Assembly: GCF_001553785.1 (NCBI RefSeq)
Contig: NZ_LOJP01000001.1
Coordinates: 1-64,000, forward strand
DNA from: Actinoplanes sp. TFC3
GTDB taxonomy: Bacteria; Actinomycetota; Actinomycetes; Mycobacteriales; Micromonosporaceae
DNA length: 64,000 nucleotides
Direction of reading: 5' to 3'
The notes under the pieces: generated by a model
Told to the model about the DNA's origin: nothing
Databases searched by the model: none
What the model saw: only the letters and a program-made list of their open reading frames with translations
Made by a program: the position numbers and the translations under genes
Part shown: in pieces, positions 18,579 to 27,438 of the stretch
Layout: each line of letters opens with the position of its first letter
Numbering within the stretch: position 1 is the first letter of the stretch

Positions 18579-19733
18579 GTGCGATCGATCCGACGTGGAG
18601 ACACCGGTCCGGCCGTCGAGGAGATCCGGTCGATCCTGGTGGATCTGGAGCTGCTGGCCGATGGCGGGACCGACTTCGACGACGCCACCGAGACCGCGGT
18701 CCGCGCGTTCCAGCAGAGCCGCGGCCTCGGCGTGGACGGGCTGGTCGGCACGGAGACCTGGTCGGCGCTGGACGGCGCCCGCTGGAAGCTCGGCGCTCGC
18801 ACGCTGTTCCACTCGGTGCCCACCTTCCTGGTCGGCGAGGACGTGCGCACGCTGCAGGAGCGGCTGCTCGAGATGGGCTTTGACACCGGGCGGGCGGACG
18901 GCATCTACGGCCCGCGCACGGCTCGCGCGGTCGCCCAGTTCCAGCGCGAGGTGGGCCTCATCCCGGACGGCTCATGCGGCCCGAACACGATGAAGGCGCT
19001 GCGCCGGCTCGGCCGCAAGGTGGTCGGCGGCCGCCCCAACTGGCTGCGCGAGGCCGAGGCGTTCCGCCAGTCCGGCTCCAGCCTGGTCGGCAAGACGATT
19101 GTGATCGACCCGGGTCACGGCGGCGCCGACGACCTGGGCGTGGTCGTACCCGACGGGCAGCTGCGGTGGACCGAGGCGGACCTGGTGTTCGACATCGCCA
19201 CCCGGCTTGAGGGCCGGCTCGCCGCGGCCGGGATGCGCGTGCACCTGACCCGCGGCCCGGCTCCTGCCCAGCCGTCGATGACCGGGCAGGAGCGCGCTGC
19301 GCTGGCCAACAGCCTCGGCGCCGACCTGCTCATCTCGCTGCACCTGGACGGCCAGGAGACCCCGGCCGCCGATGGTGTGGCGACCTACCACTACGGCACC
19401 GGCAACGGGCTCACCTCGACAGTGGGGGAGCGGCTGGCCAACCTGGTGCAGCGCGAAGTCGTCGTGCGCACGGGCATGCGGGACTGCCGGATCCACGCCA
19501 AGACGTGGGAGTTGTTGCGGCTGACGCGCATGCCCGCCGTACGGGTGGATCTCGGTTATCTGTCGTCGCCCGTGGACCGCGAGCGGCTGGTGGATCCACT
19601 GTTCCGCGAGCAGATCGTCGAGGCCGTCCTGGCCGCCGTCCAGCGCATGTACTTCCCGGTGGAGGCCGATGTGCCCACGGGTTCGATCGACGTGCGCCAG
19701 CTGCGTCTGGCGCTTGCGTCTCGCAACGCCTGA
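18579..19733 (+). CDS. cwlM: Peptidoglycan-binding N-acetylmuramoyl-L-alanine amidase-like protein (CwlM type)
   Basis: 384 aa, GTG at 18579 after AGGAG. Two peptidoglycan-binding repeats come first (RRGDTGPAVEEIRSILVDL and VGEDVRTLQERLLEMGFDTG...). An Amidase_3 fold follows from about residue 170 with IVIDPGHGG, the glutamate of TEADLVFDIA and SLHLDG. The usual last catalytic glutamate region reads VRVDLGYLSS, with Asp in place of Glu. There is no signal peptide. In mycobacteria CwlM, at the same place beside trxA, is a cytoplasmic regulator of MurA rather than a hydrolase; that role is likely here too, by inference. Confidence 0.87.
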   Translation: MRSIRRGDTGPAVEEIRSILVDLELLADGGTDFDDATETAVRAFQQSRGLGVDGLVGTETWSALDGARWKLGARTLFHSVPTFLVGEDVRTLQERLLEMGFDTGRADGIYGPRTARAVAQFQREVGLIPDGSCGPNTMKALRRLGRKVVGGRPNWLREAEAFRQSGSSLVGKTIVIDPGHGGADDLGVVVPDGQLRWTEADLVFDIATRLEGRLAAAGMRVHLTRGPAPAQPSMTGQERAALANSLGADLLISLHLDGQETPAADGVATYHYGTGNGLTSTVGERLANLVQREVVVRTGMRDCRIHAKTWELLRLTRMPAVRVDLGYLSSPVDRERLVDPLFREQIVEAVLAAVQRMYFPVEADVPTGSIDVRQLRLALASRNA

Positions 19734-19739
19734 CGGCGG

Positions 19740-20405
19740 CTAGCTCTCCGTTGACGTCGTTGCTGTGACCGGGCGCACCGGTCGCAGCAACGTCTCCGGG
19801 CTCATCGAGCCGAGCAGCTTCTCCAACGCGTATTCGACGTCGGACTTCCAGGACAGGGCGGTGCGCAGCTCCAGCCGCAGGCGGGGATAACGCGGGTGCG
19901 GCCGGACTGTCTTGAAGCCGACCGACAGGAAGAAGTCGACAGGCGCGACGCAGCCTTCCTCGCCCTCGCCGGCCTCGCCGAACTTCTGGTCGCCGAACGC
20001 CTCGATGGCCTTGATGCCGCGCTTGGTCAGGTCGCGGGCCACGCCCTGCACGAGCATCCGGCCCAGCCCGCCACCGGCGAACGCCGGCACCACATGCGCG
20101 ATCATCAGCAGAGCGGCATCGGCGCTGACCGGTGAGGTGGGGAACGCCATGGACCGCGGCACGTAGGCCGGCGGTGCGAACATGACGAACCCGGCCGGCA
20201 TGCCGTCGACGTAGGCCAGCTTGCCGCAGGAACCCCACTCCAGCAGGGTCTGCGAGACCCAGGCCTCCTTCTCCAAACCCGGGTCGCCGGAGGCGCAGGC
20301 GCGCTCGGCGGATACCGGATCGAGCTCCCAGTAGACGCACCCGCGGCAGGGCCGGGGCAGGTCCTCGAGGGTGTCGAGGGTCAGGTTGACCAGGCGTCGC
20401 GACAT
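19740..20405 (-). CDS. GNAT family N-acetyltransferase
   Basis: 221 aa, ATG at 20405. The acetyl-CoA loop is GGGLGRMLVQGVARDLTKRG; before it is a beta strand (CGKLAYVDGMPAGFVMFAPPAYVP). A CRGCVYWE motif near the N-terminus and the late LSVGFKTVRPHPRYPRLRLELRTAL are typical of the origin-proximal family represented by Rv3916c in mycobacteria. The substrate is unknown. It ends 6 bp from the convergent cwlM stop. Confidence 0.85.
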   Translation of the reverse strand: MSRRLVNLTLDTLEDLPRPCRGCVYWELDPVSAERACASGDPGLEKEAWVSQTLLEWGSCGKLAYVDGMPAGFVMFAPPAYVPRSMAFPTSPVSADAALLMIAHVVPAFAGGGLGRMLVQGVARDLTKRGIKAIEAFGDQKFGEAGEGEEGCVAPVDFFLSVGFKTVRPHPRYPRLRLELRTALSWKSDVEYALEKLLGSMSPETLLRPVRPVTATTSTES

Positions 20406-20516
20406 CGGCGGGCCCCTTGAGAAGGTGTGGATTTTCGCAGTGGATCCTACGCCGCAATCGCCGTGAACGGCAGCGGATCGGACTCGGCCGGGTGTCCCGC
20501 TCGGTGGTCAACCCCG

Positions 20517-20544
20517 TTGGCACATGGTCGGACGCGTCTAGCAT
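20517..20544 (+). promoter_or_regulatory. Candidate aminotransferase promoter
   Basis: TTGGCA (20517-20522), 16-nt spacer, TAGCAT (20539-20544). The expected start of transcription is about 35 nt before the ATG at 20586. Confidence 0.55.
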
Positions 20545-20585
20545 GGACCCCACTTGTGACCAGCCGCATCGAGGGGTGAAGCCGC

Positions 20586-21878
20586 ATGACCGGCACGACT
20601 CAAGACGATTACACCGACCGCTACGCGCGGCGCGTACGGGGGATGACCACCTCCGAGATCCGCGCCCTGTTCGCCGTGGCCAGCCGTCCCGAGGTGGTGT
20701 CGCTGGCCGGCGGCCAGCCCTACATCGCTGCGCTGCCGCTGGACGCGGTGGGCGAGATGATGAACAAGGTCGGGGCCGACCTGGGCACCACGAGCCTGCA
20801 GTACGGCATCGGCCAGGGCACCATCGAGCTTCGCGAGCACATCTGTCAGGTCATGGAGCTGTCCGGCATCACCGGTGCGTCGCCGGATGACGTGGTGGTG
20901 ACCGTCGGCGGTCAGCAGGCGCTCGACCTGGTGGCACGGCTGTTCCTGGACCCGGGTGACGTGGTGCTCGCCGAGGGGCCGACCTACGTCGGCGCACTCG
21001 GCGTGTTCCAAGCTGCCCAGGCACAGGTCCGGCACGTGGCAATGGACGCGGACGGCCTGATCCCGGCAGCACTCGAGGAGGCCATCGTGGCCACCGGGGG
21101 CCGGGCGAAGTTCCTGTACACGATTCCGACGTACCAGAACCCGGCCGGTGTCACGCTGACCGAGGAACGCCGCGAGCAGGTGCTCGACATCTGCGAGCGG
21201 CACGGGCTGCTGGTGGTCGAGGACGATCCGTACGGCATGCTCAGCTTCGAAGGGGAGACCCCGCGTCCGCTGCGGGCCCGGCGCCGGGAAGGCGTGTTCT
21301 ACCTGAGCACCTTCTCCAAGACGTTTGCGCCGGGGCTGCGGGTCGGCTGGATTCTGGCCCCTCATGCCGTACGCGAGAAGCTGGTCATGGCTTCCGAGGC
21401 GAACATCCTGTGCCCGAGCGCGTTCGCGCAGTCCGCCGTGACGCAATATCTGGCGACGATGCCGTGGCGGGAGCAGCTGAAAACGTATCGGGAAATCTAT
21501 CGGGACCGGCGCGACGCCATGCTTGATGCTCTGCGCGACCTCATGCCCGCAGGCACCACCTGGACCCGTCCCAACGGTGGCCTGTTCGTCTGGGCGACCA
21601 TTCCTGATGGCTTGGACTCCAAGGCCATGATGCCGCGCGCGATCGCCGCCAGGGTTGCCTATGTGCCCGGCACCGGGTTCTATGCCGACGGCACCGGCAC
21701 GAGCAACATGCGGCTCAACTTCTCCTTCCCGCCGCCCGACCGCATCCGCGAAGGCATCCGCAGGCTCGCCGGCGTGATGGAGCAGGAACTAGCCCTGCGC
21801 GCGGTCTTCGGCCCAACCACCCCCCAGCGCCGTCGTGGTCCGGCCGCCGCGGACACCCCCGGCCCCGACTTGGCATGA
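20586..21878 (+). CDS. PLP-dependent class I/II aminotransferase
   Basis: 430 aa, ATG at 20586. Fold-type I signatures: LQYGIGQGTIELREHI, the substrate/PLP segment TIPTYQNPAGVTLTEERRE, VVEDDPYGMLSFEG with the PLP-contacting Asp and Tyr, and the Schiff-base lysine in STFSKTFAPGLRVGW. The sequence type is that of 2-aminoadipate/branched-chain transaminases (LysN/MocR-like but without a DNA-binding domain). The substrate is not certain. Its stop overlaps the next start by 4 bp (ATGA). Confidence 0.92.
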   Translation: MTGTTQDDYTDRYARRVRGMTTSEIRALFAVASRPEVVSLAGGQPYIAALPLDAVGEMMNKVGADLGTTSLQYGIGQGTIELREHICQVMELSGITGASPDDVVVTVGGQQALDLVARLFLDPGDVVLAEGPTYVGALGVFQAAQAQVRHVAMDADGLIPAALEEAIVATGGRAKFLYTIPTYQNPAGVTLTEERREQVLDICERHGLLVVEDDPYGMLSFEGETPRPLRARRREGVFYLSTFSKTFAPGLRVGWILAPHAVREKLVMASEANILCPSAFAQSAVTQYLATMPWREQLKTYREIYRDRRDAMLDALRDLMPAGTTWTRPNGGLFVWATIPDGLDSKAMMPRAIAARVAYVPGTGFYADGTGTSNMRLNFSFPPPDRIREGIRRLAGVMEQELALRAVFGPTTPQRRRGPAAADTPGPDLA

Positions 21879-22849
21879 TCAATTCCATGGGTACGTCCAC
21901 AGAGCCACACATCCTCGTCCTGGCCGGCGGCCTCTCCTACGAACGCGACGTATCCCTGCGCTCCGGCCGCCGCGTCCTGGACGCCTTACGCGCCACCGGC
22001 CTGTCCGCAGAACTTCGGGACGCCGACGTCGCCCTGCTGCCCACGCTTCAGGAGGACCCCCCAGACGCGGTGGTCATCGCCCTGCACGGTGCAACCGGGG
22101 AGGATGGCTCGCTGCGCGGCGTGCTCGACCTCTGCGGCATCCCCTACGTCGGCTCCCCAGCCGCGGCAGCCCGCCTCGCTTGGGACAAGCCGTCAGCCAA
22201 GTCCAGACTGAGGGAAGAGGGAATCCTCACACCAGACTGGGTAGCCCTGCCCCACGATCGATTCTCCGAGCTCGGGGCTGTGGCAGTGCTGGCCCGCATC
22301 GAGGAGCGCCTCGGCTTGCCGCTGATGGTCAAGCCGGCTCAAGGCGGCTCAGGGCTAGGTGCATCGGTGGTCCGCGAGTCCACCGCGTTGTCGGCCGCCA
22401 TGGTCAGCTGCTTCGCCTACGACTCCACGGCCCTGGTGGAAAAGTACGTGACCGGGACGTCCGTGGCAGTGTCGGTACTCGACCTGGGGGAGGGCCCGTT
22501 CACCCTCCCGGCCGTAGAGATCGTGCCGCGCAACGGGGTGTACGACTACGCGGCCCGGTACACGGCCGGCCTGACAACGTGGCATACCCCGGCGCGACTG
22601 CCGGCAGCGATTGCTTCGGCTGTGGCTGGGCGGGCGCTGGGTGCGTACCGGGCGCTGGGGTTGAAGGATCTGGCCCGGGTCGACCTGATCGTGGACGCGG
22701 AGGGGGAGCCGCACGTGCTCGGGGTGAATGTATCGCCGGGGATGACTGAGACTTCGCTGCTGCCTTTGGCTGTTCAGGCCGGGGGGTTGGAGTTCGGGAA
22801 GGTGCTGGGGGAATTGGTTCGGCTGGCCGTGGAGCGGGGGGCCTGGTAG
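21875..22849 (+). CDS. D-alanine-D-alanine ligase-like ATP-grasp protein
   Basis: 324 aa, ATG at 21875 overlapping the upstream stop; an ATG at 21887 is also possible. It has an N-terminal LVLAGGLSYERDVSLRSG, ATP-grasp MVKPAQGGSGLGASVV, and ARVDLIVDAEG near the C-terminus. The motif that normally reads ExNxxPG, whose Glu holds Mg2+, is GVNVSPGMTETS: Glu is replaced by Gly. A second housekeeping Ddl probably exists elsewhere; this may be an amino-acid ligase of another specificity or an inactive copy. Pairing with an aminotransferase hints at dipeptide or D-amino-acid metabolism, by inference only. Confidence 0.8.
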   Translation: MINSMGTSTEPHILVLAGGLSYERDVSLRSGRRVLDALRATGLSAELRDADVALLPTLQEDPPDAVVIALHGATGEDGSLRGVLDLCGIPYVGSPAAAARLAWDKPSAKSRLREEGILTPDWVALPHDRFSELGAVAVLARIEERLGLPLMVKPAQGGSGLGASVVRESTALSAAMVSCFAYDSTALVEKYVTGTSVAVSVLDLGEGPFTLPAVEIVPRNGVYDYAARYTAGLTTWHTPARLPAAIASAVAGRALGAYRALGLKDLARVDLIVDAEGEPHVLGVNVSPGMTETSLLPLAVQAGGLEFGKVLGELVRLAVERGAW

Positions 22850-23177
22850 GAGGTTGCGCTCGGCTGGGGCTGTTTGAAGCGTGAGCTGGGTGGCCTTGGA
22901 ACGGCGGATCGGGGCTTTGCTGCGTCTTGCCGTGGGACCGGCTTCTGCTGTGGGGCTCGCTGTTGCCTTTGTGCACTTCACGACCAGGTGAACGTCGGCC
23001 TGTGGACTTCGCTCGCGCGATCGCCGCCTGGCTTGCGTCCGACCTCGCCAGTCGCCGGCTGCCGCGTTCCGTGCCACAGCTTTGACGCCAATGCAGTCCC
23101 CGCGGCTCCGCGGCTCCAGTCCCCGCGTTCATGGGTTCCGCGGTTTCTCCGTCGCAGGCTTGCGCGTCACTACAGTC
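22850..23177. other. Gap between two convergent genes, no gene seen
   Basis: 328 bp without a convincing reading frame. It contains short GC-rich direct repeats near 23098-23118 (gcggctc twice) but no clear terminator. Confidence 0.5.
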
Positions 23178-24230
23178 TTAGCTTGTAGCGTCCTCAGGGC
23201 TGGGACCTTGGGTGTCCTCGCGGACATGCGTAGTCGGCCCGCTAGCGGCTGTTGAATGTTTCTCGCCGGGATGAGCAGTCGCCCTGCTCCTGAGGTCGTG
23301 AGTGTCTTCGTCGTTCGCCGCCGTCGCGGCTTCCTCAGCCGACGCCGTTGTCGCCTCGGGGGTTTCTGAGGGTTCCGGCGCATCGGCGGGTTCAGGGCGC
23401 TGGCTTGCTGAGGCGTACACCGAGCCCCAACCGCTTACAGCTTCGTTGTTCTCCCGGCTGCTGTCGACGACGTCCTTGATGGCGTCGGGACCTGCGTGAT
23501 GGACGGCTACTGTCGCTGGCAAGCCGGTTGCTGAGGAGCTGGCCGAAGTCGCGGGGTCGTCCATGGCCGCCGAGGCGGCAGGAGCTCCTCGGGTATCGGC
23601 GGGTGATGGGCCAGCGGGGGCTGGCGGGTTGATGTCGAAGGTCGCCGGGGATTCCCATTGGATATGGGCTGGCTCGGCGATTGCTCGGCCGCCGAACCCT
23701 GCTAACCAGGCGGCCACGAGGGCTAGGTTGTCGAGCCACTGCTCTTCGGGGATGACGGGGAGGATGTCGTCCCACAGGGAGAGGAACGTTCCGCGCAGTT
23801 GGAGCTGGCCTTGAGGGCGGGCGAGGAACCACATGTGGAGGTGGGCTGAGCCGTCGCCCCACCGGTTCACATGGACCCTGGCGACACCGTCGAGGGAACG
23901 GATGGCGCGCTCTAGTCGTACCGTCATAACTCCCAGCTCTGCCGCCAGAAGATTGGGCAAATCTCCAAGATCGAGATGCGAGCGGCACTCAAGGATCAGG
24001 ACGATCGGCAGGCCAGTCGGACGGTCCAAGCCGCGGACCCGCCACCGTTCGCTGACCCAGATGTACGAGTCATCGGGCGTGTTGCAGGCGACACAGTCGG
24101 CGGGGTCCTCACCACTGCGAGCCGGCTCGACATCCACGGGCGGGTGAAGGGGCTTGACGCGCATGTCGCCTTCGAACGGGAAGGACGGCCAGCGGGTGAA
24201 GTCGGGAAGTGGATGCGTTTCGTCGAGCAC
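23178..24230 (-). CDS. HIT-like protein with low-complexity C-terminus
   Basis: 350 aa from the GTG at 24230 (weak AGGGT upstream). The first 200 residues hold CVACN, then a HIT-type fold ending in SAHLHMWFLARPQGQ; the triad reads H-L-H-M-W, so the third position is Trp, as in GalT-related branches. The last 150 residues are Ala/Ser/Glu/Thr-rich and probably disordered. HIT proteins hydrolyse or transfer nucleotidyl groups. The location beside parAB is conserved in some actinobacteria. Its upstream region holds five DnaA boxes and two parS sites, so DnaA or ParB may affect its expression; this is inference. Confidence 0.78.
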   Translation of the reverse strand: MLDETHPLPDFTRWPSFPFEGDMRVKPLHPPVDVEPARSGEDPADCVACNTPDDSYIWVSERWRVRGLDRPTGLPIVLILECRSHLDLGDLPNLLAAELGVMTVRLERAIRSLDGVARVHVNRWGDGSAHLHMWFLARPQGQLQLRGTFLSLWDDILPVIPEEQWLDNLALVAAWLAGFGGRAIAEPAHIQWESPATFDINPPAPAGPSPADTRGAPAASAAMDDPATSASSSATGLPATVAVHHAGPDAIKDVVDSSRENNEAVSGWGSVYASASQRPEPADAPEPSETPEATTASAEEAATAANDEDTHDLRSRATAHPGEKHSTAASGPTTHVREDTQGPSPEDATS

Positions 24231-24387
24231 GACGCTGACCCTAGTGCAGGTAGACGGCCATGTCGTGGGTCAATTTTCCGCCTGTGGACAACTAGCTAAT
24301 CGTCAAGCAAGACCGGACGTGATCACCGCGGGTAGGTGCCCACCCACAGTCCAAAGTTATCCACAGAAGTTATCCACAGGTGCCGCC

Positions 24388-24401
24388 GTTTCACGTGAAA
24401 C
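24388..24401. other. parS site 1
   Basis: GTTTCACGTGAAAC, the exact 14-bp ParB-binding palindrome of bacterial chromosomes, 10 bp after a DnaA box. Confidence 0.95.
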
Positions 24402-24464
24402 ACGACGTCGCAGCGCTGCGCACCCTGTGGATACTGCCGTGCACAACTCTGGTCCATTGGCCCT

Positions 24465-24478
24465 GTTTCACGTGAAAC
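24465..24478. other. parS site 2
   Basis: Exact GTTTCACGTGAAAC, 77 bp from site 1 and between two minus-strand DnaA boxes. Confidence 0.95.
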
Positions 24479-25252
24479 GGCGGGCAGACCGTCGTCAACA
24501 AGCGTTGCGCACAGGTTGTGGATAGTGCTTCTCACCAATGCCTTGGCGCTTAGTGCCCGCCACTTTCGTAGATGAAGACCTTGCTCGTAGCTCGTGAGAG
24601 ATGCTCACTTACTCGTTGCGTGCCCAAGATTGCTTAGCAGCGTTCGTTGCTCCTACTGCTAGGTCGATGGCAGGTAAGCGTACGAGCTGCTACCGCAATT
24701 AGGTTCGAGGTGATGCTACGGCGGTTCCCATGCTTAGTCCCGCTACAGCTTCAGCTAAGGCATCTGGATGGCCTAGCGGCATGCAATGGGCGGGCTACGT
24801 AGGCAGTGGTCTCAAAGACGTAAGTCGGGGGAGTTTGGCGTTCAGGCTGGGACGGCTAGGTGGGGGGAGAGGCTAATCAGCTATGCCGGCGGTATGGGCG
24901 CCGCGTTGGTGCCGACTTCCGGCCACCAGCCCGGATGGACTCTGATCCGGGTTGGCGCTCTCTTCACAAGGTGACACCTTCGTCAGCCCTGGGACGTCCG
25001 CCCGCGGTCATCGCTGCTCTAGGGTGGGTGTCAGGGGGCTTATGGCCACAACTGCGATCGTGTCGACGCTGTTTTTGCCAGCTTCGCCTTGAGATGTTCG
25101 ACAACTGGAACCCTGACCTCACCGCCTCATCACAGCCGTGTTTCTGCTCGGTCATGCCCCGACTCTTTGAAGGTCGACCTGCATGACCGCCAGTGGGCCT
25201 GAGTTGCCGTCCGTCTTTGTGGCTCACTGTTCGTCTCCGGGCTTACCGTCGG

Positions 25253-25299
25253 TCTCCCAGTCGCTGGGCCCGTTCATCTCCCAGTCGCTGGGCCCGTTC
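25253..25299. repeat. 24-bp tandem duplication
   Basis: A 23-nt unit beginning TCTCCCAGTCGCTGGG occurs at 25253-25275 and again at 25277-25299, identical, with one base between. Confidence 0.9.
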
Positions 25300-26891
25300 C
25301 CGAGGAGTGGTCACCACAGGGCCGGTTCAAGTATTTCTTGGACTTGCCTTGTCATGGAGCTTCAGGTCGGCCGGTCTGGCGGCGCATGCATACGAAATCC
25401 TTGTCCCATGGTTCAAGCCAAGCCAGGGTTACTCCTCCCACTCGTCCGCGTGACGGGTTGAGGGGGTTACCGCTCAACCTCTCAGCCGTACCCCGCAGAG
25501 AGTGCGGAGCATTGTCGGGTGTGCTTCGGTAGTCGGCGGTGATGGCCACGCGGTTGTGGGTCCGGCGCTCTAAGTGCCCCCCAACCGTCGCTCCAGGGCG
25601 TCGACAATGCGCCGTGCATCCCTCTGTGCCAACCCTGTTCACGGCGCTCAAAGGAGGCGTCGGTAAGCGGGGTGTGGGAGGCAACCATCGCGGCGAGCGA
25701 TCGAGCCACTCGTGGTGTGCCCCGCGGCCTCTTGCCCGTCTCGGCGATCGAGATGTCCCTCCGAAAGTTCACGCCAGCTCGTGGGCGATATGGGGTACCG
25801 GTCGCCGTCACCGCAGATGGCCATCCCGCAACGGAGTCACATCCACCGCGTACTTCGTCAGGGCTGTGTCCTAGTCGGAGCTTCCCTTGAAGAATCGGTC
25901 GTCTCTTGCCGCCGGCCTTTGCAGATCCGGCGCGCCTCTTACCGCCGTTCCTTCCTAGAACCTCGGCCACCGGAAAGCGATCCCGGCCTCGGGCGCCGCC
26001 GACTCGGCAGGGCGTTATAGACGGCCAAGTTGGCGCGTCCCTGGTTAGTTCAGTTTGGGGGCCTGTACCTAACTGCTCTTGCGCGGTCGGATGTACGGCC
26101 GAATAGTCATTAGTCAACGACGTGGCTGCCACGCATCGAGGGTCGAGTTGGCATAGGCAAACCTAGGATTCGAATACGAGGTTCACCATCCTCCGCCGAG
26201 AGAATCTCTGATCCCTTGGCATTGGATCCACCGGGCCGCCTTAGTCGCTCCGATCCTTGTGCAGCCGCCCGTCGTAGAGGTCGTGCGTACTACCCAATGA
26301 AGCTGCTTGACGGCCTAGGAATGCCGCGCCGAACGACCGGGGTTGCCAGCACTCCTTCGGCCAGTTCCTCAATTGCCGTTACCTCGTATGTAGGTTCGAG
26401 ATCGCGCATCAGACGAGGCTTCTTCCCGGCGACCTGCTGATCGCACACGAGGTGAACGCTTCAACGAACTTTCGGTCGGACTCATGATCCGCCGACCCGA
26501 CTTGGTCCCGAGCCGGCGGGGCTCCAGGGTTCTCAGCGGGGGCCCTGGTGGCTTGGTGAACGAGTGGCCGTGGGGCCGCCGTGCTCGCAGAGGGGTTCTG
26601 ATGAGGCACCGCCCTTTAACCATCTCCTGGTTTAAAGGGGGCAACCACCCCGAATCCCTAACCGGTCGTTCGTTCCGGCTGTCTATGGATGACGCGCAGA
26701 ACGAGATAACCCGTTGACCGGCTCTCATCGCAACTGGGTTCCGGTGATGCTTACGGTGGCGGTCAGCGGACGCAAGGATCCAGAGCACGCTGTTCCGACT
26801 TTTTAGCCGCTTCTTCGCCTACGCCCGTAGTGGACGTCACCGATGGGCAGGAGCTCGGCCTGGCCGGTCGTGCCCGCCGGTGTCGACGGCC

Positions 26892-26905
26892 GTTTCACGT
26901 GAAAC
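26892..26905. other. parS site 3
   Basis: Exact GTTTCACGTGAAAC, preceded by CC and followed by GG, which lengthens the palindrome to 18 bp. Confidence 0.95.
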
Positions 26906-27296
26906 GGGACAGGGCTGCCTCGCTCGTCAGGGCGGGCCCGATTGCTACAAGCGGGTCACGTGTCGGATGGTGTACGTGTGCCCTTATCAATCTGGTGACG
27001 ACTGTTCGTTCGCAGATTTCGAGAGGCTGCGGAGTTCGACGAACAAATGAGCTTGCGCGTTCGGTTAGGCGGCCGCTTTGGAGGTGGCGGCATAGGCCTG
27101 CGCGCCCGTGGTGTGCTGGACGTGGATGCCCCGCGCCCTCGGCCCTCGAGAAGCACGAGCAATTCGTTAGACGTCAAGGAAGGAGATCGGTCAACTGGCG
27201 CCATTCGAGCCCGCCTGCGAGTGTGCGCTTCTCGAAATAACGTAAGACTTCGGCGGCGCATGCCCACCCGCCGAGCCACCCACTGGACGTGTTCTC

Positions 27297-27310
27297 GTTT
27301 CACGTGAAAC
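27297..27310. other. parS site 4
   Basis: Exact GTTTCACGTGAAAC. Its right edge is one base from the start of the 7-bp tandem repeat. Confidence 0.95.
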
Positions 27311-27311
27311 C

Positions 27312-27409
27312 GGGCTCCGGGCTCCGGGCTCCGGGCTCCGGGCTCCGGGCTCCGGGCTCCGGGCTCCGGGCTCCGGGCTCCGGGCTCCGGGCTCCGGGCT
27401 CCGGGCTCC
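27312..27409. repeat. 14 exact copies of GGGCTCC between two parS sites
   Basis: 98 bp made of 14 unbroken GGGCTCC units without a single mismatch. parS site 4 ends 1 bp before it and site 5 begins 15 bp after it. The minus-strand frame across it reads PEPGARS repeats, but there is no other sign of a gene. Perfect identity suggests recent expansion by slippage. Confidence 0.95.
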
Positions 27410-27424
27410 GAAAGCGTAGGGGCT

Positions 27425-27438
27425 GTTTCACGTGAAAC
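27425..27438. other. parS site 5
   Basis: Exact GTTTCACGTGAAAC, 114 bp from site 4 across the tandem repeat. Confidence 0.95.

Larger units (their letters stand above)
24283..24525. promoter_or_regulatory. DnaA-box cluster distant from oriC
   Basis: Five 9-mers: 24283 (minus, TTGTCCACA exact), 24357 and 24370 (plus, TTATCCACA exact), 24426 (minus, GTATCCACA) and 24517 (minus, CTATCCACA). They lie about 15.7 kb from oriC, interleaved with parS sites at 24388 and 24465, upstream of the HIT gene. Possible roles are DnaA titration, control of the HIT gene, or an origin-like relic. Confidence 0.7.

Noticed and set aside
22874..23188. Cys-rich 104-codon plus-strand frame
   Set aside because: Lies in the gap between convergent genes with no start signal or recognisable sequence.
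25482..26132. 216-codon minus-strand frame in the parS region
   Set aside because: No motif, atypical codon use and no start signal; open by chance in GC-rich DNA.
27312..27409. GGGCTCC run as part of an RNase P RNA (which has a similar conserved string)
   Set aside because: Only the 7-mer is shared; none of the other conserved RNase P RNA parts is present.
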